Shown here one piece after another: positions 35,794 through 48,496 of a stretch of DNA of 64,000 nucleotides; within the stretch, counting starts at the first letter, position 1; each line of letters starts with the position of its first letter. This DNA comes from Laetiporus sulphureus 93-53 (Eukaryota > Basidiomycota > Agaricomycetes > Polyporales > Laetiporaceae). The stretch lies in the NCBI RefSeq assembly GCF_001632365.1, contig NW_024468538.1, positions 41,893 to 105,892 on the forward strand, written 5' to 3'. A model generated the notes under the pieces. It had not been told where the DNA came from. It worked only from the letters and a program-made list of their open reading frames with translations, and made no database searches. The translations under genes were made by a program, and so were the position numbers.

Positions 35794-37517
35794 TCAATAC
35801 GTCGGGAGAACCAGCTGGCGGAGCGATTGCAAGAATGATGGCGGTCGAGATTCGCCCTCGTCGGAAAGGGTGACCCTAGCCACTCCGGACTTGCTCTCTA
35901 CCTGAGCGCGACTCATCGATGTCAAGGGGGCTGCAGGAGGCGGGGGAGTAGAGACGAAGTTGGAGATAGCTTGTAGGGCAATCGCCGTGGTCATACCCCT
36001 GCTCCCGATCATAACTTTAGCCGCGACGAGTCGATAGACCCAGCCGATCTCCCAACCACCATCGTCGCACTGAAGCGACAGCAGCGTGCGCATGTCGACG
36101 GGGTTCGAAATTCCCGCTACGCTGCATGCTACAAGGCGCATTCCGAGGGCGAGCGCATCACCTGGGACGCCGATGCGCTCCTGTACGCGTTCCTTGAATA
36201 TGGATGCAAACCTCCTGTGAATCTCGGGATTCGGACACATGGTGAGGAAGCGGCCGATGAAGAAGAGGAAGCATTCGGCTGTAGAGTAGTATCGCGTGCC
36301 GTCCACGTAAGCACGGTTAACCAGCACTTGATACACCCATTCAAGGGTGCGTTGGATTTCCGCGTCACGCCCGTTTCTATAAAAGAGGGTGCAGACGTTG
36401 ACGCATACGCACGCGTCGATCCGAGGACGAGTGTCATCGAAGTAGGTCTAGAGGTCCACGGTCAACTCTGACACTGACTGCGGAATACCCTTGTGGCTTA
36501 CCTGGACAATTCCATCAGCGTTGACATTCTTCAGCATTTGATCAAGCACTGAATGGATGACGTCGGGTTCGCGAGGGAGCATGGTAAGCCCCAAAGAAGT
36601 CGTGTCAAGATCATCGGGAAATTCCTCCTTCGTGAGCACTCCCTTGCCTGAAGCCAGTTGTCAGATCTCATTTACGCTGACCTGTACAAAGTTGCGTACC
36701 GTGGAAGAAATTCCAAGTCCGAGGGGGGTCAGTGAGAGAAACGAGTGAGCTGCTCTCGCGGGTCGTAAAAAAGACTTGCAGTGACAAGGGTAGGGACATA
36801 CCGATCACCAGTTGCCTCGAAGGTGAGAAGCTGCGCGAAGTTCTCGTAAATCACTACTCCGCTATCCGTGACTGAGTGAAGGTTCCCGGCGTTTTTGCGC
36901 AAGAAGTCCATTCCGCGCTTGATGGGGTCCCCGCAGAGGTTGCGAAGTTGACGTGCAACATTATCCGCACTATCAAAGATGATTCCATGGAACCCAAGAG
37001 AACGGGCGGAAAGCACATTCTCGATCTTGTCATCGACGAACACGCTTCGACGAGGATCTAGTCCCGTCTCCGAGATGACGTGGGTGTAGAATGCAAGGTT
37101 CGGCTTCCGCTCTCTGGCCGCCGCTGAGGTGAAGACTCTATCGAAGAGCGTCCATTCCACGTGCTTTGTAGTACGAAGAAATTCGTAATCGGGCGCGGAG
37201 ATGTTCGACATAGCGTAGACCCGAAGAGAGCCGTGCGACTGGGCTTTCAATTCGTGAATGAGGGAGACGAGCTGATCGTTAGGTCGGAGAGATTCGCGTG
37301 CGCATCGAAGCGCGGTCGCGACTTCTCGAGGGTCGAGTGAAAATTCGGCGGCCAGACGATCATAGCATTCGTCCTCTCCGCACCGGCCGCATTCGTAATC
37401 AAACCATGTTGGGACGGAGAGCATCTCGCGCAGGATCTTGGAGGATATGCTGGTCTCGGTATGCGAAGACCACGTGAAAAGGACATCCCCGAGGTCGAAT
37501 ACGATGGATGTGATCAT
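35794..37517 (-). CDS. HAD-like class II sesquiterpene cyclase (drimane-type)
   Basis: Four exons (36802-37517, 36700-36752, 36502-36647, 35794-36447) give 522 aa. The N-terminal domain is a haloacid-dehalogenase fold: [16 protein letters not shown], Lys in RERKPN, and VFVDDKIEN containing DDxxE at 162-166. The C-terminal domain carries DLDTT at 269-273, the DxDTT general-acid motif of class II terpene cyclases, then [25 protein letters not shown], and [19 protein letters not shown]. This two-domain layout is that of fungal drimenyl/albicanyl diphosphate synthases (AstC/AncC type), which protonate farnesyl diphosphate, cyclise it, and in some cases remove phosphate. A Pro- and Ser-rich tail of about 60 residues ends the protein. 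It is the core enzyme of the surrounding cluster. The exact product is not predictable here. Confidence 0.87.
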
Positions 37518-39035
37518 GGCTGAGAAGGGAATGTCGACACGAGCGATGGAACAGGGCGAGACCGGACAGAAGTGCGCTTCTTATCTAAGAATTAGTGAAT
37601 GCACGGACTGTAGGAAATTGTTCGGTCGGCGACCCTTCACCTAAAGCGGCCGCATTTTCTTGCCTAACGGCCGTTGTGTACTACGGTCTCCGCTCGCATC
37701 GTGATGATAATCGCCATCAGTTACCCAGAACAGTGGTAGGACCAAGGGTGCGGGCAGCAGAGAGGTTGGTGTGAGAGCTGCTAGGCAATAGTGGCCAAAC
37801 TCTGAGCTGACGTATCCGCATAAGGACTGCGTTCAATGCGGGAGTGTGAGGATCCAAAGTGATATGTGATGGCACCTCATTGTCAGTGGTTTCGCAAACA
37901 CCTGAAGGATCAGATTGCTCCAATTGTTGTGAGCGAGAATTTGACCGCTTTCTCGGCATAAACACGTACAATGATGCAATAGGCGACACTGCTGCGAGAC
38001 TCCGGGGGCAACTTTAGAGCGAGATATTCGCCATGAGACGGAGTCTGAAATGCCCTGTAGGCCATATGCTACCGAGTAGAAGGAGTTCCATGTTCAGTGA
38101 GAATGGGTCTATGCAGGCATCACCATTCTCGCGGCATCTATGCCCAACGTACTTGCCATGAGAGCCTAATGCCGTCAGGGCGCAGGAGAACGGGAAGACA
38201 TCTCATTTAGTCACCTAACCTAACTGCTCAGTGCAACTGAGCGACCCTACCTTATGCGCCGCTGACTCTCCGGAGGTGATTGTGCGAGCAGCGAGCACCA
38301 CTTGTGCGCTAAGCTAATGGGTTTAGAGAACTCAGGCAGCTCCATCTCCTCGTTCAGGAGCGACGCTCAGTGGTGTTTCATGCGAGACATCAAAGGGGAC
38401 ATCTTCCGGTAGAATTTTTGACGAAGTTGAATCGCGAACGCTCACTGCCAGGAACGTTCCTGAGAATCGTGGGACCGTGACAGAGCGGCGCGCGCTGAGA
38501 TTAGACGCCCATTAATTGGTGGTCACAGACTCGTTGATCGTACCTACTAGTCGTACCTTCTATGTTCAGCAGTCCTGGCCCATGTCTCTGATGGCCGAAC
38601 GTCCCACAAATCGTTAAGTCTTTACCGCATGCTGAAGAAGTAGTTAAACGTGGTGCCCATCCAATGCTAGCTTTCATCCACCATCCCTCCACCTCTCGAA
38701 TATGGCTACCGCGACTTTGGTGGAGGAACCTGGCCTTGGCAGAAAAAAGGCCATCAGTTTCAGGCTCACGCTACAAAGATATAAAATACGAGAACTCGGA
38801 CAGATTACGAGAATCGGCCTCCAAATTCGACCATAACTCATCTCCGCCTCTCGGGAAATATCACACAATTAGCCGCTAAGAAGAACGAAAGACGCCTACG
38901 TGTTCTGATGAAGGCTGGCTTCTTTTCAGCGCTGTGTTGGACAGTTCTATGACGGCCGCAAGCAGTACTTGAGAAACGCTTCCATTAAACATCGCGTGGT
39001 GTTGGTATGTCCCCCTCCATCACTCGTCCTCTGTC
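37518..39035. other. Divergent intergenic, cyclase/GMC oxidoreductase
   Basis: 1.5 kb between the divergent starts of the terpene cyclase (-) and GMC gene (+). It is the natural place for shared cluster control elements. Open frames are short and unrecognised. I could not pick a common motif by eye. Confidence 0.5.
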
Positions 39036-41338
<2,303 letters not shown>

Positions 41339-41926
41339 TCGAAAGTATGCCTGATTGAAGGGGCCCTAGATACATACGCTTGAAGCCAACGACAGTATCT
41401 ACTATTATGGGTCCCTCACTGTAATCGTAACAGCAATACAATTTGCGTCTTTTCCGTTCAATACCACGTCAAATATCTGATACGTCCATAGAATGTACGT
41501 GGAAGTATCACGGTCAAAAATGCATACTCTTGGTGCGTTGCGGACATGTAGTATGAATATTTCCAGTACAGAGCTTCAATCCGATGCTTTCCTACGTGTC
41601 GTTTGCTCATACGGCAGAACATGGTCTCGTGAAATTCTCAACGAATTGTACGTGACCGTCGAAAGAAGGCGCTTCCATGCCGCGGCTGCTGATTGCATTC
41701 ATATTGCAGTCAAAATTCACTTTGAAGTTCACTGATTTTTTGCCGTGTTCATTTGTAAAACCTCACCAATTTGCTGAAGAAATTATGCTTTCTAAAAGTA
41801 CAGTCTTCAAGAGGTTTCAACAATTAAGAAAAGAATAGGACACCGAACTCCAGCAAAGGAAAATCGCTCGTAAGATGCCGGTGATCGTATTTCGTGTTCA
41901 AGTCCAGCAAGCATGCGTAAGCATAC
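41339..41926. other. 3'-3' intergenic, GMC/FAD oxidase 1
   Basis: About 590 bp. From about 41610 on it resembles the sequence downstream of the second FAD oxidase (about 46255-46500), for example cagaacatggt and ctttctaa...agaggttt...caa, so it is the 3' flank of the duplicated unit. Confidence 0.6.
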
Positions 41927-43917
41927 TCAGAACTTGAATCCTCCCAACCACAATCTGCCCATCGCATTATCCGGATCGTAGTCGTTCTTGACTGCCTGAA
42001 GCTTCTCTAGATTGTCAAGGCCAATCTGAGCATAGATCGGCTGATGTCCATCGGCGTAGTTCAGGTACAGGAAGCCTGAAGTGTGCATGTGTTCAATACG
42101 ACCATCGGGATGCATGCGATGAGAAACATACGGTTGAGCAGTCCACGTTCACGCGCAAGCGCTTCCGCCCATGCCAGGTAGTCTCTTGACCGGTCTTCCA
42201 TTACTTCGTCTAATGTAGGATCCTCCCAGGTCAAATGTTCCAAGATCACTACGTTAAACGTCAATGAATGCATCGTTCGTCAAAGGTGGTAATCGTGTAA
42301 CATACAGAAGAGATTTTCTCCCTCCAGGCCGGCTGGATTATTCGCTGCCTGCGTCGCGGTGATCATTTGGTGATTAATGGGTTGTACATTCAGGCTCCAC
42401 TGCGTCCCGTTCACCGCAAGTAGGTCTGCGAACAGCGCTCGGCCATATTGCTGAACATCCAGGACGAGCTGCGTATCCGCCTCAAACGTCAACGTCCACC
42501 ACGCTTGACGATAGCCAGATGGATCTGCGTCGGCAAACGAAGTAGCGATGGCCGTTAGGTTGGTGATTTCAAGTGTGTTCTCAGTTGCATTGGGGATCAA
42601 CTGCTCCAGCCCGGAGAACAGAGGGGGAAAGCTGACAGGTAGCAGGTATGCAATCCCGATGCTACGGCGGTCATACATGTTTAAGACACAACTATGACAG
42701 AGGGATTGCATACTCACAATATACCATAGTCCTGTGCTGTTGAATTCCACGCCATCGTCACGGACGAGAGTCCCTTGGGGTCGTCCTGTCGGTTCAACGT
42801 AAGGTCATACACATGAGCAGAACCTATACGAGAGAAGAATACCGACAGCAAGCTTGTTGACATAGGCAAGGAAGTAATCCATGACTGCCGGCGCTTCCTG
42901 TATGCCAAGAGACAGAGCTCCTCCCCACATGCCGCCAAGAGCAAATGTTTCCAATGTATACTGTGTCACGACACCAAAGTTGGTGGACCCTGTGAATGCA
43001 CCGGAGGAGGAATACATTATATAATCTACCATGCAGCAGATGACAGCGTACCTAAAGCAAGTGCCCAGTGAAGGGCAGCGTTGTTTTCACTAGATGCATT
43101 GACGAAGGTTCCATTGGCCAGGACAATCTCTATAACAGACTTTACCATTGAACCAGAAAGCAAAACGCGTGGAATACATACCGTATTCCGTGATGTACGC
43201 GGGTGCGAGGCCATATTGATAACTGAGGTAGCCTATGCCGCCTGGTTCAACGAATGAGGACTGAAACGTCCTAATAACGGGTATGGGGGAGGAAATGATG
43301 CATACCGCCCACAAGAAAGCCGCCCACGCCGACGGTAGAAACTCTGCCTCCAAGCACAGTCAAGTTCAGCGGAGACGCCAAGTCGTACACTTGCCCCTGA
43401 GAAATACATTCTGTGAGTTAAGAATATCCAGGACGGCACCACAATACACACCCAAAGAGCACCCGGGCCAACGGAGAGAGTGCTATGATCGGATGAGAGC
43501 GAAATCTGGTTGAGCTGCTGCAGGTCGATCGTAAATCCCGCAGGGCCGACATTCGAGGAGCCCTTCCAGTTCATATGTCCTCCCGAGCGCACAGCGAATA
43601 TGCAGTTATTCTCCGTAGCCAGTTGCACAACTTGGGCGACCTTCTCTGCACTCGTTGGCACAACCCGGCATGCGGGGTCCTGCTCGGCCTGCAGCGCAGA
43701 GTAGTACGTAGACTCTTCCTGCACGTAGACGGTGCTATTAGGATAGTATACATTGGCAGGGAAGAGTCCGCTCAGGGCGGCGCACTGTTGATGGAAATCA
43801 GAGGGTGCGAGGGAACGAGACGGCACTGCGTACACATTGTGTTGAGGACAGCCGTATTGATAGCACGGTGCCCGCAAGGGATAACATAAATGCTAGGGGG
43901 AGAGAAGGAATAGCCAT
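41927..43917 (-). CDS. Berberine-bridge-type FAD-linked oxidoreductase 1
   Basis: Ten exons (43834-43917, 43452-43784, 43306-43396, 43182-43241, 43052-43129, 42847-42989, 42718-42785, 42306-42661, 42132-42248, 41927-42075) give 492 aa. A signal peptide (MAIPSLPLAFMLSLAGTVLS) suggests secretion. The FAD_binding_4 domain has ACRVVPTSAEKV, and RSGGHMNWKG with His98, the covalent FAD attachment residue. GVGGFLVGGGIGYLSYQYG follows; the Cys used by bicovalent family members is absent there. The C-terminal BBE motif appears as FLYLNYAD...YDPDNAMGRLWLGGFKF. Such enzymes oxidise alcohols, sugars or secondary-metabolite intermediates. It is a tandem paralogue of the gene at 46504-48496. The start and first intron (gtacgc to caacag) were chosen because the same sites are kept in both copies. 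Confidence 0.9.
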
Positions 43918-44836
43918 GGTATGCCTGGAGAGGAGCCAAGCAGTCCGGATGTTAGCTTGTCTTATAGCGATGCCTATAACGGGCGCGACCTGTCCGGACC
44001 TTCATGCTTACCATGCCTGAGCGCATCATCTACGCGGCTCGGGTTCGTCAAACGTGTTACAGGAGTACATCGGAGGCCGCTGAAATGTATGTGGCGCATA
44101 TGGCCGTACCTGTTCGAGTCAAGGCTGTAGAAACATGCCATCCCGTATGATGATGTACAAAGTACAAAGGGGCCGCAGCCATTGCTTACATTGGTACGGG
44201 AAAGCCATTTAGAGCGACCCGTTTCCACAAGATAGTTCACGAGAATTGCATGGCATCGCTTGTTGAGTTCTTGAGGTCCGTTCACGGCTGATAGGTATAT
44301 TTATTTCTTCACTCGAAGGCCATTTTGCAGTCTACATCGATGAGGCTTCGCCATCGGCGAGTGACGTGAGAACCAATGTGCGGAAGTCCACATGAAGTCC
44401 CTGAAACTAATATTTGATGACGGACATATGATGTCAAGAAACGCATTAGCCATTGTAGAACGAGGAGGCATCTTGAGGCTGAAACGCATCCAATGTATCG
44501 GCCAAACATTTCATATATACAAGTCTCATACTCATCGGTGCCGAAGGGCTAGGCACAGCCACATCGTCGACAGTACGATGACGCTCAGCACGAGTGATAC
44601 TAGCAGCTCTACCAAATTCAGAGCCAACAATGTGTTCTTCTGTAAGCATAAGCAGCGTGGTCAGTGACTTCTATAAGGGCCACGGAGAGAGCGACAACAA
44701 AGGTGGGGCTCTCACAGAATCCTATGAAACAAATGCTGCTTCATCCCAATCGTCGCTCGGAGGATTGCGCACGTTCTGCGACGCACAGCGAAAACGTTCA
44801 CCCGCTCTCTCACTGCTAAGCTAAATTAGTCATGAG
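43918..44836. repeat. Spacer 1 with one copy of the 0.6-kb repeat
   Basis: The first 130 bp match the region upstream of FAD oxidase 2 (48497-48640) closely and probably hold the oxidase promoter. From about 44040 to 44700 is one copy of the repeat that is multiplied at 48640-50940; anchor GGCTGTA at 44123. No gene is supported. Confidence 0.75.
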
Positions 44837-45740
44837 CTACGTCCCCTCAACAAGCGGAGCCTTTGAAAGCGCCTCATTGCGCGCTGTGTCATCAAGCAGC
44901 AACTGGCCCTGGGCTTGAAAGCTCACGAACACATCCTTGCCCAGTGGCACGCGCAGAGGGGCGTTCGCGTCCTTCGAGAGCTTGGAGTAGATCACTTTCA
45001 TTGCGGTCGGCGTGTGCGATCTTAACGCGGACAACAGTGGCAGGATCCGCGGCACAATGTATCTTTGACGGTGGCGCCGGGGAGGGCCGCGTTAGGTGTG
45101 AATGCACGGAGCTGTTGGATGACCGAGTCGGGGTAGTCGCAGGTGGGTACGGAGGCATCTGGACAAGAGACTCGGGCTGCGCGCTGCGCGTTGCGAAGCC
45201 GCCAGCAAGGACATTGGTCATCTTTGGCGCTGTGAGCTTTGTACGCGAATTGGAATAGACAGGAGGGCCAGCAAATCGTATCGTGATGCTCCACCATAGA
45301 TCCAGTTCCTGAGATTACGGCATGGTTTATCAGAAAGGGGAGCCTAAATGCTAGCTTATGAGCCTCGGAAAGACACTCGAGACTGCCCTCCAGCGTTGTG
45401 GTTAAAGGCCGGTGGCAGAGTCAATGGGCAGCTGCATCATGCACAGCAATGAACAGCGGTCCGCCGTATTTGCTCGCACTGTAATACGCAAAGCACTGTA
45501 ACAAGCAAACGCAGCGCTGGTCGCAACCCCGAGAGCGCTAATTAGATGATGGTGATAACTTGAACGAGGTTGTTCACCTCATGGAACTGTCGCACGGCTA
45601 CGCCGACGACGCTCATAGCGCCTCAGATATTGGTCTCGAAGCGGCGGTGGACCTCCGCGTCGGGAACGCTCTCGATCTCGCCGAGGATGGCGTAGGACCG
45701 AGCGCACGAGCGGCGGCTTCGACTATGGCTGCCAGTGTAG
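44837..45740 (-). pseudogene. Truncated short-chain dehydrogenase copy
   Basis: It is the counterpart of the intact SDR at 51061-52320. Matching pieces: the last exon (AMKVIYSKLSKDANAPLRVPLGKD), the exon with MTNVLAGGFATRSAQPESLVQMPPYP, and antisense of the Rossmann middle at about 45550-45710. Breaks: a one-base loss near 45142 shifts the frame after MPPYP; an early stop replaces the ELMTNL ending; the catalytic Tyr/Lys region (about 45470-45540) has insertions; and homology stops near 45715-45740, so the cofactor-binding N terminus is missing. Not functional as an SDR. Confidence 0.85.
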
Positions 45741-46503
45741 GGCTGGGAGTCTCCGAAGGCCTAAACTCAGATATCTCCACCTTAAAATTGCCTTACATAC
45801 TCACGGTGACCACCTTCACTGGATAATGAGCGACAACGTCGAAGAATTCAGCGAGAGATGTCCGTTGAAACTTGAGGCGAGCGCAGCTCGGTTCTTCTTG
45901 ATGAGCGCTTTATATTATCGGACCTTTCCAGATAAGGAAGCTAGGTCCTGTTGGCCACCACAATGTCAGTGGTCACCTTCGGAGAGAAAGGCTGCACACA
46001 TCACTATGCTTGACTAAACTGGGGCTCTATATACATAGTATGTTCGAAAGCGATGGTATTTGTACGGCGAAGGTGTAACTGTATCACTGTTGTGATCACA
46101 GTAGGGGCCACACTAGTACATGCCATGCCCGGACAGATTAATGATGTATCATGACCAAGGCTGCATACTTAAAATTTTGACTCGATGCATGACTAGCACG
46201 CGGTACGTACACTTCCAAGGAAGAGCCCTTGCGACGGTTTGCCGGCTTTCACTTGCTCGTACGACAGAACATGGTATCATAAAGACAAGTACTAGTGTTA
46301 TAGTATGTTATTGACTTTGTGCCATGGTCACTTGTAGATATTAATTAGGGATTTAAAGAAGCTAAGCTTTCTAAGGATAAAATCTACGAGAGGTTTTCAA
46401 TCACTAAGAAGAAAAAAGGATGCCAAACCCTGGAAGAAAGCGCTCTGAGAGTCCATTGAAAGTAGTATGCCGCGTTCGAGTCTAGCATGCTACGTTAGCA
46501 AAC
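45741..46503. other. Intergenic between duplicated units
   Basis: About 760 bp. The part after about 46250 is the 3' flank of unit 2. The rest holds only short unrecognised frames and probably the duplication breakpoint. Confidence 0.5.
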
Positions 46504-48496
46504 TCAGAACTTAAATCCTCCATGCCACAATCTGCCCAGCGCATTATCCGGATCGTAGGCACTCTTGACTGCTTGAAGCTTCTCTAGGTTGTCGAGACCA
46601 ATCTGAGCATAGACCGGCTGACTTCCATCTGCATAGTTCAGATACAGGAAGCCTGGAGTGCGCATGTATTCAACACGATGATCAGGATACATCAGTGAAA
46701 CGCTTACGGTTGAGGAGCCCGCGTTCGCGCGCAAGGGCTTCTGCCCATGCCAGGTAGTCTCTTGATCGGTCTTCGATCACTTCATCTAGAGTAGCATCCT
46801 CCCAGGTCACTTCTTGAAGAATCACTATGTCAAACGTCAATGAGTGTTTCGTTCGTCAGGGAATGCTCGTGCGACTTACAGAAGAGATTGCTTCCCTGCA
46901 AACCAGCCGGATTATGCGCTGCCTGCGTCGCGGTAATCATTTGGTTATTGATAGGCTGAATATTCAGACTCCAAGCCGTCCCGTTCACCGCAACCAGGTC
47001 CGAGAACAGCTCTTGGCCGTACTGCTGAACATCCAGGACAAGCTGTTTATCTGCCTCAAATGTCAGCGTCCACCACGCGGTACGAGTCCCAGACGGGTCC
47101 CCGGCGGCGAACGCTGCAGTGATGGCCGTCAGGTTGGTGATTTCGAGCGTGTTCTCCGTCGCATTGGAAGTAAACTGCTCCAGACCGGAAAAGAGAGGCG
47201 GATAGCTGACAGGCTCCAGATATGCAATCGAGAGGCTGCAGTGGGCACCTATGTTTGAAACACGACCACGACAGAGGGACTGCATACTCACAACATATCA
47301 TAGTCCTGCGCAGTTGGGTTCCATGCCATGGTAATTGCAGAGAGGCCCTTGGGATCGTCCTGTGGATTCATCATTAAATCCATGTGAGACCCCCCCAAAA
47401 AAACGACTACATGAGAGCACAATACTGACCACAAGCTTGTTGATGAACGTCAGGAAGTAATCCATGACTGCCGGCGCTTGCTGTATGTCGAGAGACAAAG
47501 TGCCTCCCCACATGCCGTCGAGAGCAAACGTTTCCATTGTAAATTGCGTCACGACACCGAAGTTGGTAGAGCCTGTGAGTGCATCGTACGAGGAAATCAT
47601 TAGATTGTCTACTGTATACCACATCAGAACGCACCTAAGGCAAGTGCCCAGTGAAGGGGAGCATTGTCTTCGCTGGATGCATTCACGAGAGTCCCATTGG
47701 CGAGGGCGATCTCTACAACAGACTTAACATTGGAGCAGAGGGAGAAGACGCGGAAAGTCGCACCGTACTGCGTGATGTACCCGGCTCCGAGGCCATATTG
47801 ATAACTGAAGAAGCTTATGCCACCTACAAGGACGAATGAAGACCAGTAAGTAATGTCGATGTGTATAAGGAGGGGATTGCATACCGCCCATGAGGAAGCC
47901 GCCCACGCCGACGGTAGAAGCTCTGCCTCCCGTCACAGTCAAGTTCAGCGGAGCTATAAACTCGTACACATCCGCCTGAGAAGAGCACTCTTTGAGTTAA
48001 GAAAACGCAGGATGACACCATGATACACACCCAAGGGTTACCCGGGCCAATAGAGAGCGTGCTATGATCGGACGAGAGCGAAAGCTGGTTGAGCTGCTGC
48101 AGATCGATCGTAAATCCCGCAGGGCCGACATTCGAGGAGCCCTTCCAGTTCATATGCCCTCCAGAGCGCACTGCGAAGATGCACTCATTCTCCGTAGCCA
48201 GTTGCACCACTTTGGCGACATCTTCTGCACTCGTTGGCACAACCCGGCATGCGGGGACCTGCTCGGCCTGCTGCAAAGAGTAGTACGTGGACTCTTCCTG
48301 CGCGTAGACGGTGCTGTTCGGATAGTATACGTTGGAAGGGAAGAGTCCGTTCAGTGAGTCGCACTGTTGATGGAAATCAGAGGGTGCGAGGGAACGAGAC
48401 GGGAGTGCGTACACATTGACTTGAGGACAGCCGTGTTGACAGCACGGTTCCCGCAAGAGACAAAAGAAATGCTAGGGGGAGAGAAGGAATAGCCAT
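46504..48496 (-). CDS. Berberine-bridge-type FAD-linked oxidoreductase 2
   Basis: Ten exons (48413-48496, 48031-48363, 47885-47975, 47764-47823, 47635-47712, 47430-47572, 47292-47359, 46880-47235, 46708-46824, 46504-46652) give 492 aa. Every exon has the same length as in FAD oxidase 1. Signal peptide MAIPSLPLAFLLSLAGTVLS, RSGGHMNWKG with the FAD-linking His98, GVGGFLMGGGISFFSYQYG without the second-link Cys, and BBE end YDPDNALGRLWHGGFKF. Differences from copy 1 cluster in surface-like stretches and near GLGAGYITQY, so both look under selection for function. A poly-C/poly-A run near 47391-47404 lies inside an intron and does not affect the protein. Confidence 0.9.

Larger units (their letters stand above)
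41610..45740. repeat. Segmental duplication, unit 1 (FAD oxidase, spacer, SDR pseudogene)
   Basis: This block and 46255-52320 share, in the same order and orientation, a 3' flank, a ten-exon FAD oxidase gene, a promoter-proximal spacer, and a short-chain dehydrogenase sequence. All ten exons of the two oxidases have identical lengths. Unit 1 has one spacer repeat and a broken dehydrogenase. Confidence 0.85.

Noticed and set aside
47391..47404. Homopolymer run suggesting an assembly error in FAD oxidase 2
   Set aside because: It sits within an intron, so the coding sequence is unaffected.
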